64,000 nt of DNA from Desulfomonile tiedjei. GTDB lineage: Bacteria; Desulfobacterota; Desulfomonilia; Desulfomonilales; Desulfomonilaceae. A program made the translations under genes and the position numbers. Of the stretch, positions 16,867 through 25,568 are shown piece by piece (the stretch's first letter is position 1; each line of letters opens with the position of its first letter). The DNA is taken from contig JACRDG010000099.1 of assembly GCA_016218715.1 (NCBI GenBank), forward strand, positions 21,880 to 85,879, read 5' to 3'. Below the pieces are notes generated by a model that was given only the letters and a program-made list of their open reading frames with translations, did not search any database and was not told where the DNA came from.

Positions 16867-19800
16867 TCACATGCTGAGCAGTTTGCGCCAGGCAGATACG
16901 CCCTGGAAGCGCATGCGCTGCTGATCCGGTTTGAGATGCGACGGAGGGAACGCCACGGTCCATTCTCCCATGAGAACGAACGGGGCCCAATAGAACGGAT
17001 GGCTCGTCGCCGGGTTTGACAGGAGCGCAAGCTTCGCGCGGCGGAGTGCTTCGGTTTTGCTCCCATCGCTGAGATTGCGGTACATGTCGATGAAGAGCTT
17101 CGCAGTGCTGTCGTCGTTTACCTGCCAAAGGCTCAGCACCACCGAGTCGGTCCCTGCAAAGAGAAAGGCCCGAGATAATGCGAGGATGCCGTCGCCTTCC
17201 GCGGTGTACGGAGAGCCGCCGGTGAGGCATGAGGAGAGAACCACCAGATCCGAATTGAGCTTGAGCCCGAATACTTCACCGAGTTGGAGAAACCCGTCAT
17301 TCTCTCGGTCTCCGAATAGAGAGAAGAGGATGGCCGGCTGCTGCTGGAATTTGCCGGAGCCTGAAACCAGGACTCCGTGGGTGGCCAGGTGGATGTAGCT
17401 GTAGCGGCTCAAGTCAGCTTTCTTGAAGAGCGACTCGGTGGCTTGATCGCCGAAGTAGACCTGGGTGGGGCCTCCCATGAGTTTGGCGATTTCCGAGATC
17501 TCGCGCCGCGCGCCCGGCAATGAGCGAAGCTCGGCGGTGCGCGACGGACGAGTGGTGTGCGTGACCGTGGTCAGGAGGCGATCCGCACCGGGATTAGGCT
17601 CTTTGGTCTTGGTCGGATCGGTATACAGAGCGTCTCCGAAGGCCGCAAGACTCCACCCGGGCTCTTTCTCATGTTTTCTTGCGCGCACGTTGGAGAGAAC
17701 GGACGCGGAGGGGGCATAAGAGAACGCATAGTTCTCCACGAGGTACGTGGGACGGTCGCTGGCCGACCAGAACCGTTTTCCCGCGTGACTCTTCGAACTG
17801 ACGAGTATTTCAAAGGGCAGGGAGGCCAGAGGTCCGTGTGGAACTACCACCACCGCTTTCTTCGCGGCAAGAAAATATTCTACAGGTGCGATGAGCCTTG
17901 AATATAGGCGATGCGCGACTGAAGGATCCCAGTTCGAAGGAGTGTCCGAGCGATGCAGCGGTTTGATAAGGGTTTCGATATCTCGTTCCATCTCCTTGCT
18001 CGGGTACTGAATGGAATGCGCGTGGAAGCGGTTCTTGTCGATGGCGAACAGATAGGTGCGCGCCCTTGTCACCATGTAGACCAGGATCGCCTCTTCCGGA
18101 CGGATCACGTCTTTCTGGAGCTGGTGAACGGAAATGGGTTTGGGGAAGCGTAGGTCCGCATAGGACGGGTACTCCTTCGTGAGTCGATCCTTGAGTTTTC
18201 TGAACGCGTCTTCCTTGAGTCGGCGTTCGTCGAGGATCTTCTTGACCTGAGCCTGGTCGGGATGGACCCGGGAGAGTTCGGCGGCCAGCCGCGAGTGGAG
18301 CTTCCGAAGACCGAGCTTGAGACTCTTCTCTTTAATGAGCAGCTCTTTGGGCAGGTCTGAGAAGGCGCTCACGTTAATCTTGGCAAGAACGTTCTCGAAC
18401 TCGGCCGCCTTAAGTTTCTCCACGATGCGCAGCGCCTGGGCGTCGTACGCGCCCTCGGGGTCTTTCCGAGCCAGTCGCATCATCACTCTCAGAGTAGTCT
18501 CGAACAGAGAATTCTTGCCGCCAAAGATGAAGTCATCCTCGTCCAACTCTTCAACGATGTCGGCTTCCATAGCTTCCAGAATCGTTATGGCCTTGCGATA
18601 CGATTCCAGCGCTTCGCCAAGGCTGTTCTTTTCCTCGAGCGCCCTGCCCATGATGAAGTAGGCTTTCCAGAGCATGCTCCTGTCTTCGGAGTTCTGAGAA
18701 ATGACGAACGCGCGCTTCAAATCCGCGACCGCTGCGTCGAAACCGCCGAGGATAGACGTCACGAGCGCCATCTGGAGAAGGTTCTCGTTTACGCCTCGCC
18801 GGTCTCCGATTTTGGTCCGGATCTCACTCGCTTCTCTGTAGCTGTCCAGCGCGACCCGCGGGCGGCCCAGCACCTGATACAGGGTCCCCATGCGCGTGAG
18901 CACGCGAGCCTCGGTTCGTTCGTCTTTGGTGTCCCTCGTGATCGCGAGCGCCTGCTGGTGGCGCTTGAGCGCAGCCTCCGGGTCGCCCAGCTTGCTCAGG
19001 ATGTCCCCCAGGCGGATCAATTCGCTCTTCTGCTTCTCGAGGTCGCGCAGCTCGGTGTTGAGCCGCAACGCGTCCTCGAAGAAATCCTTGGCCTTGGCAT
19101 AATCTTCGGTCATGTAGTAGACGTTGGCGATCCGGTCGTCGATCTTGGCCAGGTCACTGTAATTTCCATGGGTCTGACAAGAGGTAAGGGCTTTGTGATA
19201 ATGCTCCAAGGCCCGTTCGAAATCCCGGAAGCCTTCGTAGATTTCCCCGAGGTAATAGTGGAGATCGGTCGATTGCGATGCCGGCAGACCGAGTTCGGAC
19301 AGGAGCTTGAGGGCCTTATGGAGGTTCGGCAACGCGGTTTCATAGTCTTCCGTCTTGACCTGAACCACCGCGATGCCGCTCAGAGCCCAGAGTTCTCCTT
19401 GCCGATCCCCTTGCTGTCTCATTTCCGTGAGGGTTTCCTGCAGGAGAGCCAAAGCCTTTGCGTATTCCCCTGCGTCTTCCAGTACGGTAGCCATTTTCAA
19501 TCGTATGGAGGACAGTGCCCGCCCTTCGTTCAAGCTTCGAGCGAGACTCATCGCCTTCTTCAGCGACGACAGTGCTCCGCTCGCGTTCCCTTTGGCTCGT
19601 TCCAGCATGGCCTGTTCTGTAAGAATGGCCATCTCTCCAGCCTGGTTGTTGATGCGCTTGTTCATCTTCGCGGCTTCGTCCAGGGAGGTGGTCGCGTTTT
19701 TCAAGTCTCCCTTTGCCAGGTAGACCCGTCCCATGCTGGTCAGGTTGGTTGCCGCACCCCGGGAATCCTGGATCTGGCGCTGAATCGCCAGAGCGGCGCT

Positions 19801-21954
19801 GAACTTTTCCAGGGCCGTGGCCTGCGCCCCGCGAGCGGCCTCAGCGTTACCCAGATTCGTAAGAATGTCGGCTTCTCCCTTTCGGTCCGACAGATCGCGA
19901 TAAATGGCCAGAGCCTGATCGAGATGCTGCACACCGTCCACGATGCGGTTCCTGTGCCGAAGGACGTTGCCGGTATTGGCGAGGTTCGCCGCGTGCCCTC
20001 TACGGTCCCCGATCCCCTTGGCCAGGTCGAGCGCTTTGTTGAAGTATTCGAGCGCCTTGTCGTGGTCGCCGACGTGCTTATAGTAGACACCCAAAGCTGT
20101 CAAATCCCGCCCTTCGCCGAACCGGTCGGACAACGCCCGATGGCTTTCCAGCGCCTGCAGAAAAGCCTTTTCAGCCAGATCCCTGCGCCCCTGCATTTCA
20201 TAGGCGAGCCCGCTTAGATGGTCACAGTCGGCCATGGACCGGCGGTCGTTCAGCTCACCGAACTCGGCACGGGCGTCCTTCGCGTCCTGGAGTGCCCGCT
20301 CCGAATTGTCCCGGGAGAGACGGAAGCGCGCGAGAGCCAGCCGAACCGCGGCTCGGGAGCGACGATCCACACCGGCCTTCACGTCCTCGACCGCTTCCTT
20401 GAGCAGCTTCGCTGCGGTTTCCGGATCCCCGGTGCTGCCGTGCATCTCCGCCAGCAGAGCGCGCGTCAGTGCAGCCTGGTTGCGATCGTGGACCCTCTTG
20501 GACACTGCGAGGGATGCATCCGCATATTCCAGTGCCTTATGGACGTATCCCTGGCGGAAATAGACCTCACCGATCTGACGAAGCGCGGCAGCCTCACCGC
20601 CCTGAACCGACAAACTCCGGAACTCGTGCAGGGCCTTGCCAGCCAGCGCCAGTGCAGACTCGAACTTGGCCCGATCCGCCTCCAGGCCCGCCAGCCTGAG
20701 GCGAACGCGCGCGACCATGATGGCGTCCCCGGCTTCCTCATACAGCCTCAGCGCGGCGTTGAGGCTGTTGGTGGCCTGGGCCGCCTTGCCTTCGGCTGCC
20801 AGGGCCATTCCACTGACGAGCAACGGCAACGCGCTGTTCCCCGCGTGTGGTTCGCCGAGGAGCGCCTTCCCTTCATCCAGGGACTTCCGGCTCGCAGCCA
20901 GATCTCCCTGGAGTTGGTCGATGTATGCAAGTCGAAAGAGGGTTTCCCCTACCTCTTTTGCACTATTGGCATCGCGATAGAGTTTCAACGCCTTCGTGAA
21001 ATTGGCCTTCGCAGCCGAATAGTCCGATCGGGACAAATGGGTCTCGCCGACGAGCAGATTTATCCGGGCGGATTCTGTCTGGTTGGAATCCTTGGCGAGA
21101 AACGTCAGGGCACGGTTGAGCGCGGCGAGCGCCTCGCCGTGCTTGTGGAGCCGGAGCAGGCAGGTCGCCATGTTCTCCAGGAGCTTCGGTTTTTCCGCTG
21201 CCTCTGATTCTGGGAGCAGCTTCAGAGCCTCATCGAAGGATTTTATTGCTGCCGGATAGTCGGCCATGGCCATCTGGATGCGGCCTGTCAGCAGGTAGTC
21301 GAGACTTCGGGCTCTGGCGTTTTTGAGGGTCTTGTTCAGGTCGATGGCGCGGTTCAGGTATTCCAGGGCCTCTTTGTCCTTGCGGAGCTGGTGGGAGACA
21401 CGCGCCAGAGCCGAAAGCACCACTGCCGATGCCTTCTGATCCTTGGCTGCCGTGAGCTTTTCCAACGCCACTTTGTATGCCTCGAACGCTAGGGTGTGAT
21501 CTCCATTCTTCTCAAGCTCTGCCGCGCGATTCAGCATCGAAGCGAGGTCTTCCACCGGTCGCTTCTCCGGGGCCGGCTCCGCTGTCGAGCTTGGCTGTGC
21601 TTGAATGGTGGAGGGGTCTTCTTTCTGCACTTCAACCGTCGGACCTTGCTCGGGCGGAGTCTGCGCCGAACTGGGTTCAGGCTCGGGGCTCGGCGCAGGT
21701 GCCTCAGGGACTGGCTCGGGAGCACGCGCCGGACGAGACCAAGGCTTGACGGGAGCATCGTGCAGCCTCCTGGGCCCGGGCGCCTCTCCCCCGCCCATGA
21801 GGGCTTCAATGCGTGTTCCGCCGAAAACCTCCGTGTCATCGGGTTCCGCGAGAACTCGTTCCGGGTAGACAGCGCCGGCCACCAGCAGGCACGCGCACGC
21901 CGCCGCAGTGGCAAAATCTACGTATCTGAACCTTTGTTGGAAGAATCGAATCAT
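16867..21954 (-). CDS. Exported giant TPR-CHAT protein (caspase-like peptidase candidate)
   Basis: The ORF runs from 22059, but ATG 21954 with a gaagga site starts a signal peptide (MIRFFQQRF...LLVAGAVYPERVLA), giving 1695 residues. After a Pro/Glu-rich linker (about 50-140) come roughly 25 tetratricopeptide-like units up to about residue 1170 (for example DHDKALEYFNKALDLAKGIGDRRG, RDFERALEHYHKALTSC). The C-terminus is a CHAT domain (about 1330-1660): the putative catalytic His is H1526 in HLATHG, the Cys is C1576 in VLSSCLTG, and the domain closes with YWAPFVLMGEW. CHAT domains are clan CD cysteine peptidases, relatives of separase and the TPR-CHAT partner of type III-E CRISPR effectors. No CRISPR gene is near. 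The signal peptide places it outside the cytoplasm, where it may be a peptidase controlled by TPR-bound partners. Confidence 0.88.
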   Translation of the reverse strand: MIRFFQQRFRYVDFATAAACACLLVAGAVYPERVLAEPDDTEVFGGTRIEALMGGGEAPGPRRLHDAPVKPWSRPARAPEPVPEAPAPSPEPEPSSAQTPPEQGPTVEVQKEDPSTIQAQPSSTAEPAPEKRPVEDLASMLNRAAELEKNGDHTLAFEAYKVALEKLTAAKDQKASAVVLSALARVSHQLRKDKEALEYLNRAIDLNKTLKNARARSLDYLLTGRIQMAMADYPAAIKSFDEALKLLPESEAAEKPKLLENMATCLLRLHKHGEALAALNRALTFLAKDSNQTESARINLLVGETHLSRSDYSAAKANFTKALKLYRDANSAKEVGETLFRLAYIDQLQGDLAASRKSLDEGKALLGEPHAGNSALPLLVSGMALAAEGKAAQATNSLNAALRLYEEAGDAIMVARVRLRLAGLEADRAKFESALALAGKALHEFRSLSVQGGEAAALRQIGEVYFRQGYVHKALEYADASLAVSKRVHDRNQAALTRALLAEMHGSTGDPETAAKLLKEAVEDVKAGVDRRSRAAVRLALARFRLSRDNSERALQDAKDARAEFGELNDRRSMADCDHLSGLAYEMQGRRDLAEKAFLQALESHRALSDRFGEGRDLTALGVYYKHVGDHDKALEYFNKALDLAKGIGDRRGHAANLANTGNVLRHRNRIVDGVQHLDQALAIYRDLSDRKGEADILTNLGNAEAARGAQATALEKFSAALAIQRQIQDSRGAATNLTSMGRVYLAKGDLKNATTSLDEAAKMNKRINNQAGEMAILTEQAMLERAKGNASGALSSLKKAMSLARSLNEGRALSSIRLKMATVLEDAGEYAKALALLQETLTEMRQQGDRQGELWALSGIAVVQVKTEDYETALPNLHKALKLLSELGLPASQSTDLHYYLGEIYEGFRDFERALEHYHKALTSCQTHGNYSDLAKIDDRIANVYYMTEDYAKAKDFFEDALRLNTELRDLEKQKSELIRLGDILSKLGDPEAALKRHQQALAITRDTKDERTEARVLTRMGTLYQVLGRPRVALDSYREASEIRTKIGDRRGVNENLLQMALVTSILGGFDAAVADLKRAFVISQNSEDRSMLWKAYFIMGRALEEKNSLGEALESYRKAITILEAMEADIVEELDEDDFIFGGKNSLFETTLRVMMRLARKDPEGAYDAQALRIVEKLKAAEFENVLAKINVSAFSDLPKELLIKEKSLKLGLRKLHSRLAAELSRVHPDQAQVKKILDERRLKEDAFRKLKDRLTKEYPSYADLRFPKPISVHQLQKDVIRPEEAILVYMVTRARTYLFAIDKNRFHAHSIQYPSKEMERDIETLIKPLHRSDTPSNWDPSVAHRLYSRLIAPVEYFLAAKKAVVVVPHGPLASLPFEILVSSKSHAGKRFWSASDRPTYLVENYAFSYAPSASVLSNVRARKHEKEPGWSLAAFGDALYTDPTKTKEPNPGADRLLTTVTHTTRPSRTAELRSLPGARREISEIAKLMGGPTQVYFGDQATESLFKKADLSRYSYIHLATHGVLVSGSGKFQQQPAILFSLFGDRENDGFLQLGEVFGLKLNSDLVVLSSCLTGGSPYTAEGDGILALSRAFLFAGTDSVVLSLWQVNDDSTAKLFIDMYRNLSDGSKTEALRRAKLALLSNPATSHPFYWAPFVLMGEWTVAFPPSHLKPDQQRMRFQGVSAWRKLLSM

Positions 21955-22055
21955 GTTTCCTTCGCTTTCGCAGTGATCGGCAGCCGTTTGGAAGCGGTCA
22001 ACCGGCAACGCCCGCCCCGGATGAACCGACAGGCGAAGCAGCCGCGCGAGTGCCG

Positions 22056-22922
22056 TCACCCTGCTGAAAAGCCATTAGTTTCTTTCTTCGTGCCCGGCGA
22101 CCGGTTTGTTCCAGCCCTCTGGCCGCGCAGGAAAAGCAGTAGCGAAATCCCACCGACAATCATGCACAGGCAGAGGATCTGCCCCATGGTGAGCCCTTCA
22201 AACACGAACCCGAGCTGCGGGTCGGGCTCGCGAACCAGCTCGATAAGAAAGCGGAAGATACCGTACCCGATCAGGAAGACGCCAAGAAGCTGCCCGTGAA
22301 TGCGGAGTCGGCGTCTGAGCGACCAAAGAATCAAAAAGAGGATGAGACCCTCGAACAGCGACTCGTACAACTGCGACGGATGACGGGGCAGAGGGCCGCC
22401 CAGCGGGAAAACGATCCCCCATGGTGCCGTGGTCACTCGGCCGAAGAGCTCTCCATTGATGAAGTTTCCGAGCCTCCCCAGCATGAGGCCGGGAGTCGCT
22501 GCGAGCGCACCGATGTCGGCCAGCTCCAGGAAGCTCGCATGGTGGCGACGAGCAAACAGAAACCCTAATACCACCATGCCGATAAGCCCACCGTGAAAGC
22601 TCATCCCGCCGTTCCATACGGCTAGAATTTCCCAGGGCGCGGAGACATACACGCTCAGGTTGTAGAAGAGCACGTACCCCAATCGGCCGCCGATGAGCAC
22701 GCCGAGGATCAACTGAAAGAGAAAGTCTTCGGCACCCTCGGGAGGGATCGGTCCCTGCTTGCGGCGGAGTTCCGATCGTATGATCAGGTAGGCCAGGGCG
22801 AAACCGGCCAGGTACATGACCCCGTACCACCTCACTTCGAGGGGAGGCGTATGGAACCACCCCAAATCCAGTGAGCCTATATGAATCAGGACCGGATCGA
22901 TGAACGGGTAATGCACCGTCAT
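22056..22922 (-). CDS. lgt: Prolipoprotein diacylglyceryl transferase
   Basis: 288 residues from ATG 22922 (gagagg site); the ORF's longer N-terminus is non-homologous. Lgt transfers diacylglycerol from phosphatidylglycerol to the lipobox Cys of prolipoproteins in the inner membrane. The family signature GGLIG followed by the LGRLGNFINGELFGRVTTAPWG loop is clear, with seven hydrophobic segments and the conserved HPSQLYES motif. It lies 101 bases upstream of the TPR-CHAT gene on the same strand. The last 20 residues (GTNRSPGTKKETNGFSAG) are a variable tail. Confidence 0.95.
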   Translation of the reverse strand: MTVHYPFIDPVLIHIGSLDLGWFHTPPLEVRWYGVMYLAGFALAYLIIRSELRRKQGPIPPEGAEDFLFQLILGVLIGGRLGYVLFYNLSVYVSAPWEILAVWNGGMSFHGGLIGMVVLGFLFARRHHASFLELADIGALAATPGLMLGRLGNFINGELFGRVTTAPWGIVFPLGGPLPRHPSQLYESLFEGLILFLILWSLRRRLRIHGQLLGVFLIGYGIFRFLIELVREPDPQLGFVFEGLTMGQILCLCMIVGGISLLLFLRGQRAGTNRSPGTKKETNGFSAG

Positions 22923-23016
22923 GCTGGGGCCTCTCTCATGCCGTGGCCCACACCCCTGGGTGTTGCCTGCCGGTCGAGGCAACCGAGAATCCGTTTTCCC
23001 ATGCTCCGCGGCCCAT

Positions 23017-23213
23017 GAGGCTGTTGCGTAACGCAATGCTTTCCCGACATCGTGGCACGATGGTGTCGATTGCCGCAGTGACTCGTCAATGCCGTCACCT
23101 GAAAAGCTAAGTATGTAAGCATCATAGGAGCTTCCCAACCGAAGCCGGGTGTCCACTTATCCGCTGATGTGCCATCATTTCTCCGATGCGCGGGGTTAAG
23201 CGGCAGGCTCCTA
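23017..23213. repeat. ~197-bp dispersed element, copy 1
   Basis: Begins gaggctgttgcgtaacgcaatgctttcc and ends ggcaggctcctag. The first 28 bases match copy 2 (from 40921) at 27 positions, and further blocks are shared (cacctgaaaag, tataggagc/cataggagc, gtgcc-tcat-tctccg, the terminal ggctcc). Ends are imperfect inverted repeats (TGAGGCTGTTGCG / TAGGAGCCTGCCGC). The right end, read on the minus strand, is the TAG stop of the methyltransferase gene. The lgt-to-methyltransferase gap holds little else. Confidence 0.75.
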
Positions 23214-24035
23214 GTCATCGGTCGTTCCCAAGCCGGCGTTCACTGGTCCTCTTTCGTCGGCAATCCGCATCATGTTGCTTATCTTACGAAAGATGCCGCG
23301 GACGATCTTCACGTCCCGATCGTCCATGGCTGCGCTATTAAAGATACGCCGGACGTCGCGCATCATCCGCAACGGGTTGGCGGGGTCCAGAAATCCTGCC
23401 CGAATGAGAACGCTTTCGATGTGTTGATACATGTCCTCACGCGCCTCGACGGACGCAGGGATCAACTTCTTGGCCTGAAAGTGAACCGGCACGGACGCGG
23501 CCTTGAAGATCTCGTACGCGATGACCGCCGCGGCATGCGCCACGTTCATGGACGCAAACTCCTCGTTGGTCGGAATAATCAGGTGATGGGTGCAGAGCTT
23601 CATCTGTTCGTTGGTGAGCCCTCTCGATTCTCGTCCGAATACGCACGCCACGGGGCCCGCGAGGGCGCTCTCCAGCAACTCGGGGATCACCTCCGTGGGA
23701 GCGCGAGCCGCGACCCGTTTCCCTCCGAGTCTCCCGGACGTGCCTACCGACATCACCGTGTGCCCGAGCGCTTCCTCGAGGGTTTCGCAGAAGCGAGCCC
23801 TTTCGACGATGTCGTAGGCGCCGGAGGCCCGAGAAAACGCCTCAGTTTCGGGTCCACAATCGGTTGAAGAAACGAGAGTAAGATTCTGCAAGCCCATATT
23901 TTTCATGACACGCGCGACCGCTCCAATGTTCCCGGCATGTGTGATCCCGACCATGACAAACTGCACGTTCTCCAGTGCCTCCACCCATTGGGAGTGGATT
24001 CTGAACCCTCTCTGGATGCGTCTGGACGGCCTCAT
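23211..24035 (-). CDS. SpoU-family (TrmJ-like) RNA 2'-O-methyltransferase
   Basis: 274 residues from ATG 24035; longer starts exist (to 24218), so the N-terminus is uncertain. Conserved SPOUT motifs are motif 1 THAGNIGAVARVMKNMGLQNL, motif 2 ACVFGRESRGLTNEQMKLC and motif 3 IPTNEEFASMNVAHAAAVIAYEIF, which form the trefoil-knot SAM site. The 70-residue C-terminal extension (VEAREDMYQHIESVLIRAGFLDP...RIFNSAAMDDRDVKIVRGI) is TrmJ-like, pointing to Nm32 modification of tRNA. The stop codon TAG lies exactly at the end of a dispersed repeat, so the C-terminal GPVNAGLGTTDD may be shaped by that insertion. Confidence 0.87.
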   Translation of the reverse strand: MRPSRRIQRGFRIHSQWVEALENVQFVMVGITHAGNIGAVARVMKNMGLQNLTLVSSTDCGPETEAFSRASGAYDIVERARFCETLEEALGHTVMSVGTSGRLGGKRVAARAPTEVIPELLESALAGPVACVFGRESRGLTNEQMKLCTHHLIIPTNEEFASMNVAHAAAVIAYEIFKAASVPVHFQAKKLIPASVEAREDMYQHIESVLIRAGFLDPANPLRMMRDVRRIFNSAAMDDRDVKIVRGIFRKISNMMRIADERGPVNAGLGTTDD

Positions 24036-24301
24036 TGCAACGGGGGCGCCTTCCGTGAAATCCAAGCGATTACCGGCAGCCGCGTCACTACACTGACGGC
24101 TCACGCTGGAGTTGTCTCCAAAATAGTTAAACGGTATCAGCATGTTAACGGTAATACCCGCGGCGCGCAAGCCGTGGGGGCTACGCGGCACCGTAGTATC
24201 CTCATGTCCTATTGTCAAGGGATATCAAATGAAAGGAATTGCTTCTTAGTGCAGAGGATGAAAAGGAGGTTTCGATGGTTGCGCAAGCCTATTTGCTTTC
24301 A

Positions 24302-24357
24302 AAGGAGTAATCTGGGGAGAACCTCTTTGAACAAAGGTTTCTGCCCAGTTACTCCTT
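24302..24357. terminator. Long hairpin between the methyltransferase and rubrerythrin genes (GGGG-AAC family, copy 1)
   Basis: aaggagtaa and ttactcctt form a perfect 9-base outer stem around CTGGGgagAACCTcTTTG-aa-CAAAGGTTtctgCCCAG. It is 17 bases beyond the rubrerythrin stop (minus strand). No T-run on either side. The core resembles hairpins at 26908 and 52106. The rest of the 24036-24373 gap contains no gene. Confidence 0.55.
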
Positions 24358-24373
24358 GGAGTGCGCTCTGGTC

Positions 24374-24871
24374 TCAGTCGATTTTCTTGAAGGATGAGCC
24401 CTTGGCCTGGCAGATTGGGCACCGTTCCGGCGCTTCATGCTCGACTGTGTACCCACACAGCGGACACACGTAATATGAGTATTGCTCTTGAGCAGATCCT
24501 AGACTGTCGAGCAGCACTTTGTACAGCTCCGCGTGGACCTTCTCGACTTCATTGGCGTACTCGAAGGTACGGAGGGCCTGCTTGTTTTCTTCGGCTTTGG
24601 CAGCCTCGATCATCTCCGGATACATGTGCTCGAACTCATGGGTCTCGCCCGCGATGGCTACTTCGAGATTCTCTTTCGTGGTCTTTATCCCCTTCAAGGC
24701 CTTCAGATGGTTGTGCGCGTGAATCGTCTCCGCCTCCGCGGCTGCCCGGAACAGTCTGGCAACCTGAGGATGCCCTTCCTGATCTGCCTTGACCGCGAAA
24801 GCAAGATACTTGCGGTTGGCTTGCGATTCTCCGGCAAATGCTTCCTTTAAGAATTCTTCAGACTTGGACAT
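24374..24871 (-). CDS. Rubrerythrin
   Basis: 165 residues from ATG 24871 (gaggttca-ATG with an aaaggggagg site); the seven residues upstream in the ORF are dropped. Two Glu-rich helical motifs of the ferritin-like diiron domain are present (EAFAGESQANRKY with AAEAETIHAHNH; AIAGETHEFEHMY with ANEVEKVHAELY). The C-terminal rubredoxin-like site is CPLCGYTVEHEAPERCPICQAKG (two CxxC). Rubrerythrin reduces hydrogen peroxide in anaerobes, using electrons passed through the Fe(Cys)4 site. It is transcribed alone. Confidence 0.95.
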   Translation of the reverse strand: MSKSEEFLKEAFAGESQANRKYLAFAVKADQEGHPQVARLFRAAAEAETIHAHNHLKALKGIKTTKENLEVAIAGETHEFEHMYPEMIEAAKAEENKQALRTFEYANEVEKVHAELYKVLLDSLGSAQEQYSYYVCPLCGYTVEHEAPERCPICQAKGSSFKKID

Positions 24872-25062
24872 TGAACCTCCCCTTTCTCTCATTGGAGTGA
24901 TCTGCGGCAGCGACTGCGGTAAACGGCAGGGCTGGGTGCGTCAGAAATCGGTCATCAGGGCAATGGCCGGGATGCAGAACCGAACCGCCCGATGCCGCAG
25001 CGTTTGCCCGAATTTCTGTGACGTCCGCTATAGAAGGCCTCATCGCTTCTTGTTTGGCAGCC

Positions 25063-25218
25063 TCACCCGGAGGCCATGGATACCCCGATCACCGTGCCGA
25101 TCACAACGGCTACCACGGGGTTGCACCAGAGCGCTCAGCCGACCCCCGCATTGGAACTGATCAGATAGAGACCAAATCCTGCAGCCGCGCCGACGATTGC
25201 GCCGATCAATGCTTTCAT
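25063..25218 (-). CDS. Candidate small membrane selenoprotein with in-frame UGA (51 codons)
   Basis: Start ATG 25218 has an ideal GGGAGG site five bases upstream. The first 27 codons read MKALIGAIVGAAAGFGLYLI...AGVG, a transmembrane helix. Codon 28 is TGA (25135-25137). The frame then continues ALWCNPVVAVVIGTVIGVSMASG, a second hydrophobic helix, to a TGA at 25063-25065. Read through, this is a two-helix hairpin with U-A-L-W-C-N-P in the loop, the place where small two-helix membrane proteins of anaerobes carry a Cys-x-x-x-Cys-(x)-Pro pair. A hairpin can be drawn just after the UGA (UCUGGUGCAAC / GUUGUGAUCGG, loop of 12 with GUGGU), in the range expected for a bacterial SECIS, but it has several G-U pairs. 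The alternative is a 27-residue peptide or a decayed gene. Confidence 0.6.
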
Positions 25219-25568
25219 CATTGCCTCCCTCGATTTGACGAAACCGCCGGCTTTTGGTGACCGGATCGCGTACAACCAGTAGAGGACCATGCTGGGCAGT
25301 CCCCCTGGCTGCGCTGGAAAGACCGTGGCTTCCGCAGCGGGGTTTCCGGTACGTTTCGCCATTCCTCACCGAGGCAGTTCGCTTCAGTCATTCTATCAAG
25401 ATGGACATGGGGCCGCAATATGGTGGACCGCTTTGAAAACTGAGACAGAGTTGTAATGACTTGAACGTTCCCCGACCCTATTATATGACCGGAGGCCGGG
25501 GCGCTTCAGCCGAGACACGGATGGCTGCGCAGGAGTCAGTGCAAAGGGGCTGCTGGGAGTGAAGGAAC
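25219..25568. other. Gap upstream of the candidate selenoprotein and the O-methyltransferase
   Basis: About 350 bases between divergent genes. ORFs listed here (for example 25135-25362 minus) are merely upstream extensions of the selenoprotein frame without a ribosome site. I see no RNA gene and no convincing promoter pair. Confidence 0.5.
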
